DNA from: Algibacter pacificus
GTDB lineage: Bacteria > Bacteroidota > Bacteroidia > Flavobacteriales > Flavobacteriaceae
Assembly (NCBI RefSeq): GCF_008033385.1
Contig: NZ_VOGY01000007.1
Span: 1 to 64,000 of the forward strand
Direction of reading: 5' to 3'
Length of the DNA stretch: 64,000 bases
The translations under genes were made by a program, and so were the position numbers. Positions 1 through 8,165 of the stretch are shown here, piece after piece; positions within the stretch are counted from its first letter, which is position 1; each line of letters opens with the position of its first letter. The notes under the pieces are model-generated. The model did not search any database, had not been told where the DNA came from, and saw only the letters and a program-made list of their open reading frames with translations.

Positions 1-29
1 TCCGCGCTAAAAAATCATCGCTTTTGTTT

Positions 30-110
30 TTTGTCATGTCGACAAAGGAGACATCTCACAAGCAACTAAAACCATGATTATGTGATGTCTCCTAACGTCG
101 ACATGACAAA
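30..110. repeat. REP-like long imperfect palindrome
   Basis: Two arms face each other around a 20-base loop (61-80). Bases 30-43 pair perfectly with 97-110 (core GTCATGTCGAC), and 47-60 pair with 81-92 (core GGAGACATC) with a two-base bulge. The layout resembles the intergenic palindromes of the 'GTCATTTCGAC...GGAGAAATCTC' type that recur in Flavobacteriaceae genomes; that resemblance is from memory. It lies just past the 3' end of the leftward phosphoesterase gene, so it could also act as a transcript-end hairpin. Only one copy is seen in this window. Confidence 0.7.
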
Positions 111-124
111 CTTTTCTAAAAAAA

Positions 125-856
125 CTAATCCTTATTACGCCCTTTTTCATTTGGGTATAATGCATAAACCGGATCACTTTGTAAAAAATCTTTGGTATCA
201 ATATCCATACCCGAAATACGTCCTTTAAAAGCCGCACCAGTATCCACATTCCAAATATTAACAGCGTTCATTGGTGTATCACATTTAAAATTAGTCGTTG
301 GCGTATGCCCTATATATATTTCGTGATAATGTTTTAGTCTATTAGGGTAAAAATAAGAATCAACTTCTAAATTATTATCAATCGCTAAAGCCATTTCCCA
401 TAAGGTTCTATCAAAATACAAGGTTGGCGGATGCACTTCTTTTTCTACACCGTGCATAGAGGTAAAACCAGCATGCAGAAACAATCGGTTTTGTTCATCC
501 AAATGATACATTTTTAAGTTATCAAAAAAGGAAATATGCGCCTGTTTTTCTTCATCTGTAAAACCTTGATAACTCGCCATGGTTTCCTTTCCCCCATGCA
601 CATACCACGTTTGGTCTACTTTTCCTGTTTTTAACCATTGTTGACACCAAACATCATGATTTCCACGAATAAATATACAGTCTATTTTTTCCGATAGATC
701 AATTAAACACTGAACAACTTGAGCTGCCTCACTCCAGCCATCAACATAATCACCCATAAAAATAAGGTGATCTTCGTCTTTTATTTCCAACTTATTTAAA
801 AGTTGAACTAACGCTTTTAATCCTCCGTGAATATCTCCAATTGCAATTGTTCGCAT
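125..856 (-). CDS. Metallophosphoesterase (calcineurin-like, Ser/Thr phosphatase type)
   Basis: The 243-aa protein opens with the metal-binding GDIHG motif at about residues 7-11, then GDYVDG, RGNHD and a late GHTP motif, the standard metal ligands of the calcineurin-like phosphoesterase fold. Such proteins hydrolyse phosphoproteins or dinucleotide polyphosphates; the exact substrate cannot be told. The frame is open to an ATG at 874, but a -7 box (TAGCTTTG, 872-879) overlaps that codon and family members start MRTIAIGD, so I chose the ATG at 856. It has no signal peptide, is likely cytoplasmic, and is transcribed alone. Confidence 0.85.
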   Translation of the reverse strand: MRTIAIGDIHGGLKALVQLLNKLEIKDEDHLIFMGDYVDGWSEAAQVVQCLIDLSEKIDCIFIRGNHDVWCQQWLKTGKVDQTWYVHGGKETMASYQGFTDEEKQAHISFFDNLKMYHLDEQNRLFLHAGFTSMHGVEKEVHPPTLYFDRTLWEMALAIDNNLEVDSYFYPNRLKHYHEIYIGHTPTTNFKCDTPMNAVNIWNVDTGAAFKGRISGMDIDTKDFLQSDPVYALYPNEKGRNKD

Positions 857-871
857 CTGTATTTTTTTTGG

Positions 872-879
872 CAAAGCTA
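872..879 (-). promoter_or_regulatory. -7 box of the phosphoesterase gene
   Basis: TAGCTTTG on the minus strand matches the Bacteroidota -7 consensus TAnnTTTG. Transcription would start near 866, ten bases before the ATG at 856. No clear TTG -33 element is seen at the usual 19-21 base spacing. Confidence 0.45.
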
Positions 880-1059
880 ATAGAATATAAATAATATTAA
901 AAAACAGACAGATTAAATTTAGATTAAAAATTATATAACAATTTTACCGTTTAACAACTGATTATATAATAATTATAACACTCTATAAAGAAACCTATTA
1001 CAAATAATTTTTCTATATTTAATACCAAACAAAACTTATACTAATTAAAACCACTCGCA

Positions 1060-4000
1060 TTGAAAATACAAAAAGTACTCGTTGCTAATAGAGGCGAAAT
1101 TGCCATTAGAATTTTTAGAGCCTGCACTGAAATTAATATTAAAACCGTTGGTATTTATACTTTTGAAGACCGTTATTCTCTACACCGCTACAAAGCGGAT
1201 GAATCTTATCAAATTGGGGAAGATAACGAACCTTTAAAACCCTATTTAAATATTGACGCTATTATACAAACGGCGCTAAAAAATGAAGTCGATGCTATTC
1301 ATCCTGGTTATGGATTTCTATCGGAAAATGCCGATTTTGCACAAGCCTGTGAAGATAACGGCATTATTTTTATTGGACCAAAAGTATCGGTTTTAAAAGC
1401 TTTAGGCGATAAAATTACGGCAAAAACCGTTGCTGTAGAAAATAACATCCCTATTATTCAAAGTAATACCGCCCCGTTAACTAGTATTGATGTAGCGCTT
1501 TCGGAAGCTAAAAAAATTGGCTACCCAATAATGCTAAAAGCAGCATCTGGTGGCGGCGGACGTGGCATGCGGGTGATTCGAAAAGAAGACGAACTTAAAG
1601 GGGCTTTTAACGAAAGTAAACGTGAAGCTCTAAATGCTTTTGGTGACGACACCGTGTTTCTTGAAAAATTTGTAGAAAATCCAAAACATATAGAAATTCA
1701 AATTGTTGCCGATAGTTTCGGCAATACCGTTCATTTATTTGAACGCGATTGCTCGGTGCAAAGACGCTACCAAAAAGTGATTGAATTTGCGCCTTCTTTT
1801 GGCTTAAAAGATGAAACCAAACAGGCCCTTTACAACTATGCTATTAAAATTTGTAAAGCCGTAAATTACAATAATATTGGAACGGTTGAGTTTTTGGTAG
1901 ACGATGATGATTCTATCTATTTTATTGAAGTAAACCCACGGGTACAAGTGGAACACACCGTTACCGAAGTGATTACGAATATTGATTTAATAAAAACCCA
2001 ACTATTTATTGCTGGTGGTTATAAACTATCGGACGAGCAAATAAAAATACCGAGTCAAGAATCCGTTCATATCAATGGTTATGCATTACAATGTAGAATT
2101 ACCACCGAAGATCCTCAAAATGATTTTAAACCCGATTACGGAACGGTTTCTGCTTACCGAAGTGCGTCTGGTTTTGGCATTCGTTTAGATGCAGGAAGTA
2201 TTTATCAAGGTGCTACTATTTCACCGTTTTTCGATTCTATGCTGGTAAAAGTTACGGCACACGGCAGAACCCTCGATGGTGCTAGTAGAAAAATTCGTCG
2301 GGCTTTGGCCGAATTTAGAATTCGTGGTGTAAAAACCAACATGCCTTTTCTTGATAATATTTTAAAACATACTACATTTAGACAAGGCCTGGTTACTGTT
2401 AATTTCATTAAAGCTAATCCGGATTTATTCATATTTAAAGCGCCCAGAAATAGAGCCACAAAACTCATCACCTATTTAGGCGATGTTATTGTAAACGGTA
2501 ATCCCGACGTTAAAAAAATAGATCACTCAAAAACCTTTATAAAACCTAAAGTTCCAAAGTTCGATGCCAATGCGGCTTACCCAGAAGGTACCAAAGATTT
2601 ATTAACCAAATTAGGCCCCGAAAAATTCTCGCAATGGTTAATGCATGAGAAAAAAGTGCATTTTACCGACACCACCATGCGTGATGCGCACCAAAGTTTA
2701 TTGGCCACACGCATGCGAACTTACGATATGATGAAGGTTGCCGAAGGTTACGCTAAAAACCATCCCGATATTTTTAGTATGGAAGTTTGGGGCGGTGCCA
2801 CCTTTGATGTTTGCTTGCGTTTTCTTCAAGAAAATCCATGGGAACGTTTACGTATGTTACGTAAAGCCATGCCTAACGTCCTGTTACAAATGCTTATTCG
2901 TGGTTCTAACGGCGTGGGTTACAAGGCGTATTCCGATAATTTAATTGGCGAATTTGTAGCCCAATCTTGGGAAAATGGGGTGGATGTTTTTAGAATTTTC
3001 GATTCCCTAAACTGGATGAAATCGCTTGGACCATGCATAGAACATGTACGCACAAGAACTGGTGGTTTAGCCGAAGGTTCTATTTGCTATACCAATGATA
3101 TTTTAAATCCCGAAAACACCAAATACAACTTAAAATATTACGTCAATTTAGCCAAAGAAATAGAAGGCGCTGGTGCTCATATTTTAGGCGTAAAAGACAT
3201 GGCCGGTTTACTAAAACCTTATGCGGCCTACGAGCTTATTTCGGCATTAAAATCGGAGCTAAATATTCCTATTCACTTACATACGCATGATACCTCATCC
3301 ATTCAATCGGCTACCTATTTAAAAGCGATTGAAGCGGGTGTTGATGTGGTTGATGTTGCACTTGGTGGTTTATCGGGTTTAACCTCGCAGCCCAACTTTA
3401 ACTCGGTGGTCGAAATGCTAAAATTTCAAGACCGTGCTAGTAACATTAATATCGATTCTTTAAATGAATATTCTAATTATTGGGAAACCGTAAGAGAGTA
3501 TTATTATCCATTTGAATCGGGCTTAAAATCGGGTTCGGGAGAAGTTTTTAAACATGAAATTCCGGGCGGACAATACTCTAACTTAAAACCGCAAGCTCGA
3601 GGCTTAGGTTTGGAAGATCGCTTTCACGAAATCACCAAAATGTACGGCGAAGTAAACAAGCTCTTTGGCGATATTATAAAAGTAACACCAAGTTCCAAAG
3701 TGGTTGGCGATATGGCGCAATATTTAGTGAGCAACAATTTAACCATTGAAGATGTAAAAGAACGAGGGGACACTATTTCCTTTCCGCAATCGGTAGTGGA
3801 TTTATTTAAAGGTGAATTGGGGCAACCTGTTGGAGGATTCCCCGAAGCGCTTCAAAAATTAATTTTAAAAGATGAAAAACCATACACCAATAGACCGAAT
3901 GCGCATATTCCACCTATTGATATTGATCAAGAATTTAAAGCCTTCAAAAAAATATTTGAATACGATTTAAGTCGCCGTATCGATTATACCGATTTTCTAT

Positions 4001-4512
4001 CCTATCAACTTTACCCCAAAGTATTTACCGATGCTTTTAACAAGCATTTAAAATATGATAACCTGATGAATTTACCTACCAAGAATTTTTTCTACGGTAT
4101 GGAAATTGGAGAGGAAACCATTGTTGAATTGGACAAAGGAAAAACCTTATTAATTACTTTAGATTCCATAGGAAAAGCTAATGATGAAGGCATGGTTAAA
4201 GTGTATTTTAAAGTTAATGGCCAAGGCCGAAGTGTTGAAATTAAAGACACGTCCATTAAAGTTAATAAAGTTGAAAACATAAAAGCCGATAAAGCGGATG
4301 CTAATGAAATTGGCGCACCGCTACAAGGAATGCTTTCGACTATTTTGGTAAAAAAAGGCGATAAAGTCACTAAAAACCAACCGCTATTTATTATTGAAGC
4401 CATGAAAATGGAAACTACCATTACGGCAACAGAAGACGCTACGGTGAAGAAAATTATTCTTAAAACAGGGTTTATGGTAAACTCTGATGATTTGGTAATG
4501 GTTTTAGATTAA
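1060..4512 (+). CDS. pyc: Pyruvate carboxylase, single-chain
   Basis: This 1150-aa biotin enzyme carboxylates pyruvate to oxaloacetate with ATP and bicarbonate, replenishing the TCA cycle. Domain order is biotin carboxylase (about 1-450, ATP-grasp glycine loop GGGGRGM at 164-170), carboxyltransferase (begins near 535, FTDTTMRDAHQS, followed by the PYC/OADA region), and a C-terminal biotinyl domain with EAMKM, biotinylated lysine 1116. Length and order match single-polypeptide pyruvate carboxylases. The start codon is TTG at 1060; no in-frame ATG precedes the conserved KVLVANRGEIA. It is monocistronic and acts in the cytoplasm. Citrate synthase, which uses the product, lies further along the window. 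Confidence 0.97.
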   Translation: MKIQKVLVANRGEIAIRIFRACTEINIKTVGIYTFEDRYSLHRYKADESYQIGEDNEPLKPYLNIDAIIQTALKNEVDAIHPGYGFLSENADFAQACEDNGIIFIGPKVSVLKALGDKITAKTVAVENNIPIIQSNTAPLTSIDVALSEAKKIGYPIMLKAASGGGGRGMRVIRKEDELKGAFNESKREALNAFGDDTVFLEKFVENPKHIEIQIVADSFGNTVHLFERDCSVQRRYQKVIEFAPSFGLKDETKQALYNYAIKICKAVNYNNIGTVEFLVDDDDSIYFIEVNPRVQVEHTVTEVITNIDLIKTQLFIAGGYKLSDEQIKIPSQESVHINGYALQCRITTEDPQNDFKPDYGTVSAYRSASGFGIRLDAGSIYQGATISPFFDSMLVKVTAHGRTLDGASRKIRRALAEFRIRGVKTNMPFLDNILKHTTFRQGLVTVNFIKANPDLFIFKAPRNRATKLITYLGDVIVNGNPDVKKIDHSKTFIKPKVPKFDANAAYPEGTKDLLTKLGPEKFSQWLMHEKKVHFTDTTMRDAHQSLLATRMRTYDMMKVAEGYAKNHPDIFSMEVWGGATFDVCLRFLQENPWERLRMLRKAMPNVLLQMLIRGSNGVGYKAYSDNLIGEFVAQSWENGVDVFRIFDSLNWMKSLGPCIEHVRTRTGGLAEGSICYTNDILNPENTKYNLKYYVNLAKEIEGAGAHILGVKDMAGLLKPYAAYELISALKSELNIPIHLHTHDTSSIQSATYLKAIEAGVDVVDVALGGLSGLTSQPNFNSVVEMLKFQDRASNINIDSLNEYSNYWETVREYYYPFESGLKSGSGEVFKHEIPGGQYSNLKPQARGLGLEDRFHEITKMYGEVNKLFGDIIKVTPSSKVVGDMAQYLVSNNLTIEDVKERGDTISFPQSVVDLFKGELGQPVGGFPEALQKLILKDEKPYTNRPNAHIPPIDIDQEFKAFKKIFEYDLSRRIDYTDFLSYQLYPKVFTDAFNKHLKYDNLMNLPTKNFFYGMEIGEETIVELDKGKTLLITLDSIGKANDEGMVKVYFKVNGQGRSVEIKDTSIKVNKVENIKADKADANEIGAPLQGMLSTILVKKGDKVTKNQPLFIIEAMKMETTITATEDATVKKIILKTGFMVNSDDLVMVLD

Positions 4513-4530
4513 ACCCAAATAACCGCTAAT

Positions 4531-4605
4531 AAAAAAGTTGCAAGTTTACATGCGAAGATTTCCACAAGAAAAACGGAACATGATAAACTTACAGCTTTCT
4601 TTTTT
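4531..4605. terminator. Possible imperfect terminator hairpin after pyc
   Basis: An A-rich arm ending AAGTTTA (4531-4547) faces a T-rich arm starting TAAACTT (4584-4605). The pairing is imperfect and the loop is long, about 36 bases. It sits between the convergent pyc and UPF0158 genes, where a bidirectional terminator would be expected. Confidence 0.3.
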
Positions 4606-4642
4606 ATAAGCGTTTTGCGCTGAGTTATTCAATAGTTAAGCG

Positions 4643-5044
4643 CTACTCTACTATTTTTTCGAGTGCATTTTGTTTAAACTCGAACCAATTTGTTCTAAAA
4701 TTGGATTCCTCAACGAGATATTTAAATTTCTGAAAAGGTTTTTTATTTGCTAAAACAAATTCCAATTCCCCTTTAAGTGCTTCATCAGGTAATTGACCAA
4801 CAAACTGTTCCATAATTTTAAAAGACTCAAAACTTTCTAACCCTTCCAATTTTATTAAATCCTTTTTTTGTTTTTTCACCTGTTTCAATTCGATTTCAAA
4901 AGCCTCTTTAAAATCATCTTCGTCCCACATATCCGAAAAATAAGGGATACTAATAATTTCGTCTGTTTTAGTATTATAATAACAGGTGTTTCCGCAATCT
5001 AATTCTTGCGCGATTTTGTTTAATATGGATTTAGACACTTTCAT
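4643..5044 (-). CDS. UPF0158 family protein
   Basis: The 133-aa acidic cytoplasmic protein has the pattern of UPF0158 (Pfam PF03682): an aromatic and acidic central segment, a conserved QLPDEALKGELEF stretch, then a 'KPFQKFKYLVEE...WFEFK' C-terminus. The family has no established function. There is no signal peptide or membrane segment. The ATG at 5044 is the only sensible start. The remains of a decayed gene on the same strand end five bases upstream of it. Confidence 0.8.
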   Translation of the reverse strand: MKVSKSILNKIAQELDCGNTCYYNTKTDEIISIPYFSDMWDEDDFKEAFEIELKQVKKQKKDLIKLEGLESFESFKIMEQFVGQLPDEALKGELEFVLANKKPFQKFKYLVEESNFRTNWFEFKQNALEKIVE

Positions 5045-5048
5045 TCTA

Positions 5049-5580
5049 CTATTTTAAAAAGGGTTTACTCCACAAGGATTTTATACCCCCATGCACTACT
5101 ATTTTAAATTCTAATGCTGTAAATACTATGTCGTTATAGGTTGTAAAACTAGAACAATCGCTATCTTTTCATTCAGCATCGACTTTAAAATCAAAGATAT
5201 AAATTTCCGAAACACTAATCTTTAAATTAACAATTTCGTTTTCCTCAGCCATAGAACATCCCTATAAGCCTTGATAGTACCTTCTGAAATAAATGTAATT
5301 GTAACAGTTTCAGCATTGTTTGAAACATTTATTTTTTCAATATTTTCAAAACCGTAAGCTCCGTTAACAAAAAGGATTTTACGAATAGTTTTTTTACAAT
5401 TTCAAAAATTAAACATCGGTAACATGTAATACATTCTTGAATACAACAACTGGAATGATTTTGAACCTTAAGATTATTTATACTAAACTGACATTTTTTT
5501 TCATCTCATAGATACAAACACTTATTATAAAGATTGCTTTAAACTTGTAACCCTTTCATTGTCTTAAACTTACTTTTCAT
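5049..5580 (-). pseudogene. Decayed gene, probable small exported or lipoprotein-like protein
   Basis: The minus strand carries protein-like sequence broken into several frames. From 5' to 3': a start near 5580 or 5559 (MKGLQV), a hydrophobic stretch AIFIISVCIY in another frame, a cysteine-rich stretch (SSCCIQECITCYRC), then IRKILFVNGAYGFENIEKI and NNAETVTITFISEGTIKAYR, a frame change, then EIVNLKISVSEIYIFDFKV, an in-frame TGA, and FTALEFKIVVHGG to a TAG at 5049. Rejoining these needs at least two frame changes and ignoring two or more stops. The parts suggest a secreted beta-rich protein of roughly 170 aa. Family unknown. Confidence 0.5.
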
Positions 5581-5695
5581 TAAAAACTATCTAAAATCCA
5601 TAACGTTATTTTTTATAATTTTTTAACACATAAAACTTTGTATAGATTACTGGTTTTTAATACATTGCACTTACCAACCAAAAAAAATCCTACAT

Positions 5696-5851
5696 ATGAA
5701 AATTTGTCCAAAATGTAAGTCTCCTTATCGACATCGAACGAAAAGAAAACTACTTCCAAAATTAATTCCAGGAGCAAAATCGTATTCTTGTAATGCTTGC
5801 TACACGAAATACACTTGGTTTCCCATTATTAATCGCACTTTAAAGGTGTAA
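5696..5851 (+). CDS. Small zinc-ribbon protein, 51 aa
   Basis: ATG at 5696 to TAA at 5849-5851 encodes 51 residues with two CxxC knuckles, CPKC (residues 4-7) and CNAC (32-35), separated by a basic stretch (RHRTKRKLLPK). This is the layout of a single zinc ribbon with a nucleic-acid-friendly linker. No family is recognised. The frame is followed by a hairpin with a T-run (5894-5934), consistent with a real short transcript. It could be a small regulatory or RNA-binding protein; function is open. Confidence 0.6.
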   Translation: MKICPKCKSPYRHRTKRKLLPKLIPGAKSYSCNACYTKYTWFPIINRTLKV

Positions 5852-5893
5852 AAAATTAGTATCGGTAGTGAAGGGATTTAAAAAAATCTTAGC

Positions 5894-5934
5894 AAAACAA
5901 CAAGTGTAGCTTTGCTACAACTTATTGTTTTTTT
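5894..5934 (+). terminator. Terminator hairpin after the zinc-ribbon gene
   Basis: GTAGC/GCTAC closes a three-base TTT loop, extended by a nearly complementary AACAACAAGT / ACTTATTGTT stem, followed by a run of seven T. It is well formed for rightward transcription. Confidence 0.6.
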
Positions 5935-5943
5935 ATTCCTACA

Positions 5944-5988
5944 ATAAAAGTTAAATTTAATAAAGGTTTTATTAAATTTAACTTTTAT
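5944..5988. repeat. Perfect 21-bp inverted repeat with a 3-base loop
   Basis: Bases 5944-5964 are exactly complementary to 5968-5988, with loop GGT. The arms are AT-rich apart from one G/C. It could form a cruciform in DNA or a long RNA hairpin. No gene overlaps it. Confidence 0.8.
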
Positions 5989-6030
5989 CCTATTGATTTC
6001 GTTAAAATTTAAGAGTTCCCGAAAAATTAA

Positions 6031-6085
6031 TAGCAATAATATTTATAATTAATTAAGGCTTGAGCATGAAGCCTTAGTGTTGCTA
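6031..6085. repeat. Nested inverted repeat (outer TAGCAA, inner AAGGCTT)
   Basis: Inner arms AAGGCTT (6055-6061) and AAGCCTT (6069-6075) enclose a 7-base loop; outer arms TAGCAA (6031-6036) and TTGCTA (6080-6085) could extend the fold. It lies downstream of the leftward Omp85-type operon, so it may be its transcript end, though no strong T-run follows. The stretch 5852-6156 otherwise holds no gene. Confidence 0.45.
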
Positions 6086-6156
6086 ACGAGTATTTTTAGT
6101 TCACTTTTTTAGTCATTTTTCTTACTTTAAGTTTTGCTCTATATCCATTCGAAAAA

Positions 6157-7416
6157 TTAAAAATACTGACCAATACCAAACACTAAACCCTGTGTGGCAC
6201 CTTTAGAAACTCCATAGCCATAATCTATTCTAAACACCGCATTATATATTTTTTTATGAAAAAGGCGTACCCCAATTCCTGGATACAACTTCATGTTTTT
6301 GCTTTTACTAAAATCGGAAAGCTCGCCTCCCGGATTTCTCCAAGAACCTGCATCTATAAAAGCATTACCTTGTAAAACAAACCATTTTTTCTCAAAAAGC
6401 GTATGGCGGTACTCTGTATTTACCACAATTACTCCCGTACCTCTATCTATAGTATTCCCTACGCCACGAATATTTACGTTATTATCTACAGAAAAAGGCG
6501 CAAAAGGTGTATCATTATTAGATGCTAGACCTAGACGTATTCTGTTTGCCCAATTCCCTTTCTGGCCAACGCGTTTGAAAACAAAAAAATCGTTCCAGCC
6601 AATATAAAAATCTTCCATACCTTTTTGATTAGACGTTACAAACTGAAAATTAAACTGACTTCGGAATCCAGAAATATATTGGTAATAATAGTCTAAGGTG
6701 TTATAATCGTAAATTCCCTTTATAAGCCATTTTGGAATATTGAGCTCTAGCGGAACATTTTCACTAGTTTCTCCATTTTGATATTGGTAATCTTCTTCAA
6801 AACGGTTAAACCCAATTTCCAGTTTATTACTAAAATTGAATTCATAAAGACCAGAAACCTCTACAGACTTATTATTATACCTATAATTAGCCGATGTATT
6901 ATTGAAAAACACAGGCTCCAATGTGGTTAAACTTTGTAAATTAAAAGCCAAACCTAGCCGTTTGGAAAACAAATAAGGCGCTCTAAAATTTAAAGCGTAA
7001 CTTTTAAAAACATCTTTTTGATAAAAGCCTCCAATGGCAATATTTCTTCCAAAGGCATTAAAATCAGCTAAACCTATGCGGTAAGCAAACTCATCGTTAT
7101 TAGTGGTATAAATATGAAGTGAAGGAATGAGTGTAAAATTTTCTTCAATACCATAAAACACATTATACTTACCATCTTCCGCAAAAAAAACTTGGTAATA
7201 AGCATGTGCAACAGATGGTAACCTTTTTAACCGCTTAATGTCTTGTTCAATAATAGTAGAATCTAAAGCGCTACCACCTTTTATTGATGCTAAACGTTTA
7301 ATAAAACTCGTTTTTAATTTATTATTCCCTTGAATTTTTAAATCGGCGACCATATGGTTTTGCGCCATACCATGAGCAAAGGTTATTAATAAAATAAAAA
7401 GAATTGTTTTTTTCAT
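6157..7416 (-). CDS. Omp85/BamA-TamA-type outer-membrane barrel with one POTRA-like domain
   Basis: The 419-aa protein has a signal peptide (about 1-18, cut after FAHGMAQ), one POTRA-like N-terminal domain (about 20-110, 'KIQGNNKLKTSFIKR'), then a beta-barrel ending in a terminal phenylalanine. The Omp85 barrel signature (I/V)RG appears as NVNIRGVG, followed by a GTGVIVVNTEYRHTLF strand. It is much shorter than BamA, so it is more likely a specialised transporter or assembly factor than the essential BamA. It is the last gene of the leftward operon; its ATG overlaps the stop of the lipoprotein gene by one base. Confidence 0.82.
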   Translation of the reverse strand: MKKTILFILLITFAHGMAQNHMVADLKIQGNNKLKTSFIKRLASIKGGSALDSTIIEQDIKRLKRLPSVAHAYYQVFFAEDGKYNVFYGIEENFTLIPSLHIYTTNNDEFAYRIGLADFNAFGRNIAIGGFYQKDVFKSYALNFRAPYLFSKRLGLAFNLQSLTTLEPVFFNNTSANYRYNNKSVEVSGLYEFNFSNKLEIGFNRFEEDYQYQNGETSENVPLELNIPKWLIKGIYDYNTLDYYYQYISGFRSQFNFQFVTSNQKGMEDFYIGWNDFFVFKRVGQKGNWANRIRLGLASNNDTPFAPFSVDNNVNIRGVGNTIDRGTGVIVVNTEYRHTLFEKKWFVLQGNAFIDAGSWRNPGGELSDFSKSKNMKLYPGIGVRLFHKKIYNAVFRIDYGYGVSKGATQGLVFGIGQYF

Positions 7417-8165
7417 TATTCAACAGTAAATGGCGTCATGATCACTTGGTTTACCCAATTATCGATGCTCACGTCCATTACTGTAAATATATAATTATTT
7501 CCCGATATTAAATTTGGCGGTGTATTTGGAGTAATATTGAGCACCACATTATCTAGTTTATAATATTGAAATTGATTTTTATAGGTGTAAGTTCCTGAGA
7601 TCAAATCAGAACTCTCTGTAGTTAAAACCTCAAAGAAAATAGCATTGTTTTCTTCGGAAAGAATATCCCATGAAAATAAAGGCATTCCGGTTTCTTGCTG
7701 ATTAATATTAACCTCATTAACCCATTGAGATGGTTGATTGCTTTTTTTATTTCGAATTGGGGTGGCTACTTTAACCACATCGTCTATTTGATAAACCACC
7801 GTAAACCAAGCGGCATTAGATGTCGTTTCGAAAAAACGCAACGCTCCATTAAAAAGAGGTTTGGTTGGTAAATCTATAAAATGATATTTTGAAAAATCCT
7901 TACCGTCTATTTCAAACTCATTGGTTTCATATAATTTAAATTGACTCGCACCTTCTTCTGGATAAAAATAAACATTAACAAGATTAGTATTCTTTTCACT
8001 GCTAGCGGCACAGGCTATTACAGCATCTTCTTCGAGAACTACCGCACTTAAAAACTGGGATAAAATAGTGTTATTATTTAAAACTAATTCTCCACTATCA
8101 TTGCTTGTACAAGCATTAACAATTAAGTATATAATAACATATTTTAACTTACCGATATGCCTCAT
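7416..8165 (-). CDS. Hypothetical lipoprotein
   Basis: The 249-aa protein has a short hydrophobic leader (KYVIIYLIVNAC) with a lipobox-like VNAC, giving a predicted lipidated cysteine at residue 19, followed by a SNDSGE linker. The body is beta-rich with repeated aromatic-hydrophobic strands and no recognised domain. It overlaps the 3' end of the upstream glycosidase gene by 17 bases and the Omp85 gene by one base, so the three are translationally coupled. It probably works at the outer membrane with them. Function unknown. Confidence 0.7.
   Translation of the reverse strand: MRHIGKLKYVIIYLIVNACTSNDSGELVLNNNTILSQFLSAVVLEEDAVIACAASSEKNTNLVNVYFYPEEGASQFKLYETNEFEIDGKDFSKYHFIDLPTKPLFNGALRFFETTSNAAWFTVVYQIDDVVKVATPIRNKKSNQPSQWVNEVNINQQETGMPLFSWDILSEENNAIFFEVLTTESSDLISGTYTYKNQFQYYKLDNVVLNITPNTPPNLISGNNYIFTVMDVSIDNWVNQVIMTPFTVE

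Noticed and set aside
857-874. Upstream ATG of the phosphoesterase (MPKKIQ) as the start
   Set aside because: It overlaps a -7 promoter box and lies upstream of the start used by the family.
2205-2471. Antisense open frame inside pyc biotin carboxylase region
   Set aside because: Shadow frame within a conserved coding region.
4092-4421. Long antisense open frame inside pyc
   Set aside because: It is the shadow of a strongly coding plus-strand gene and matches no known protein pattern.
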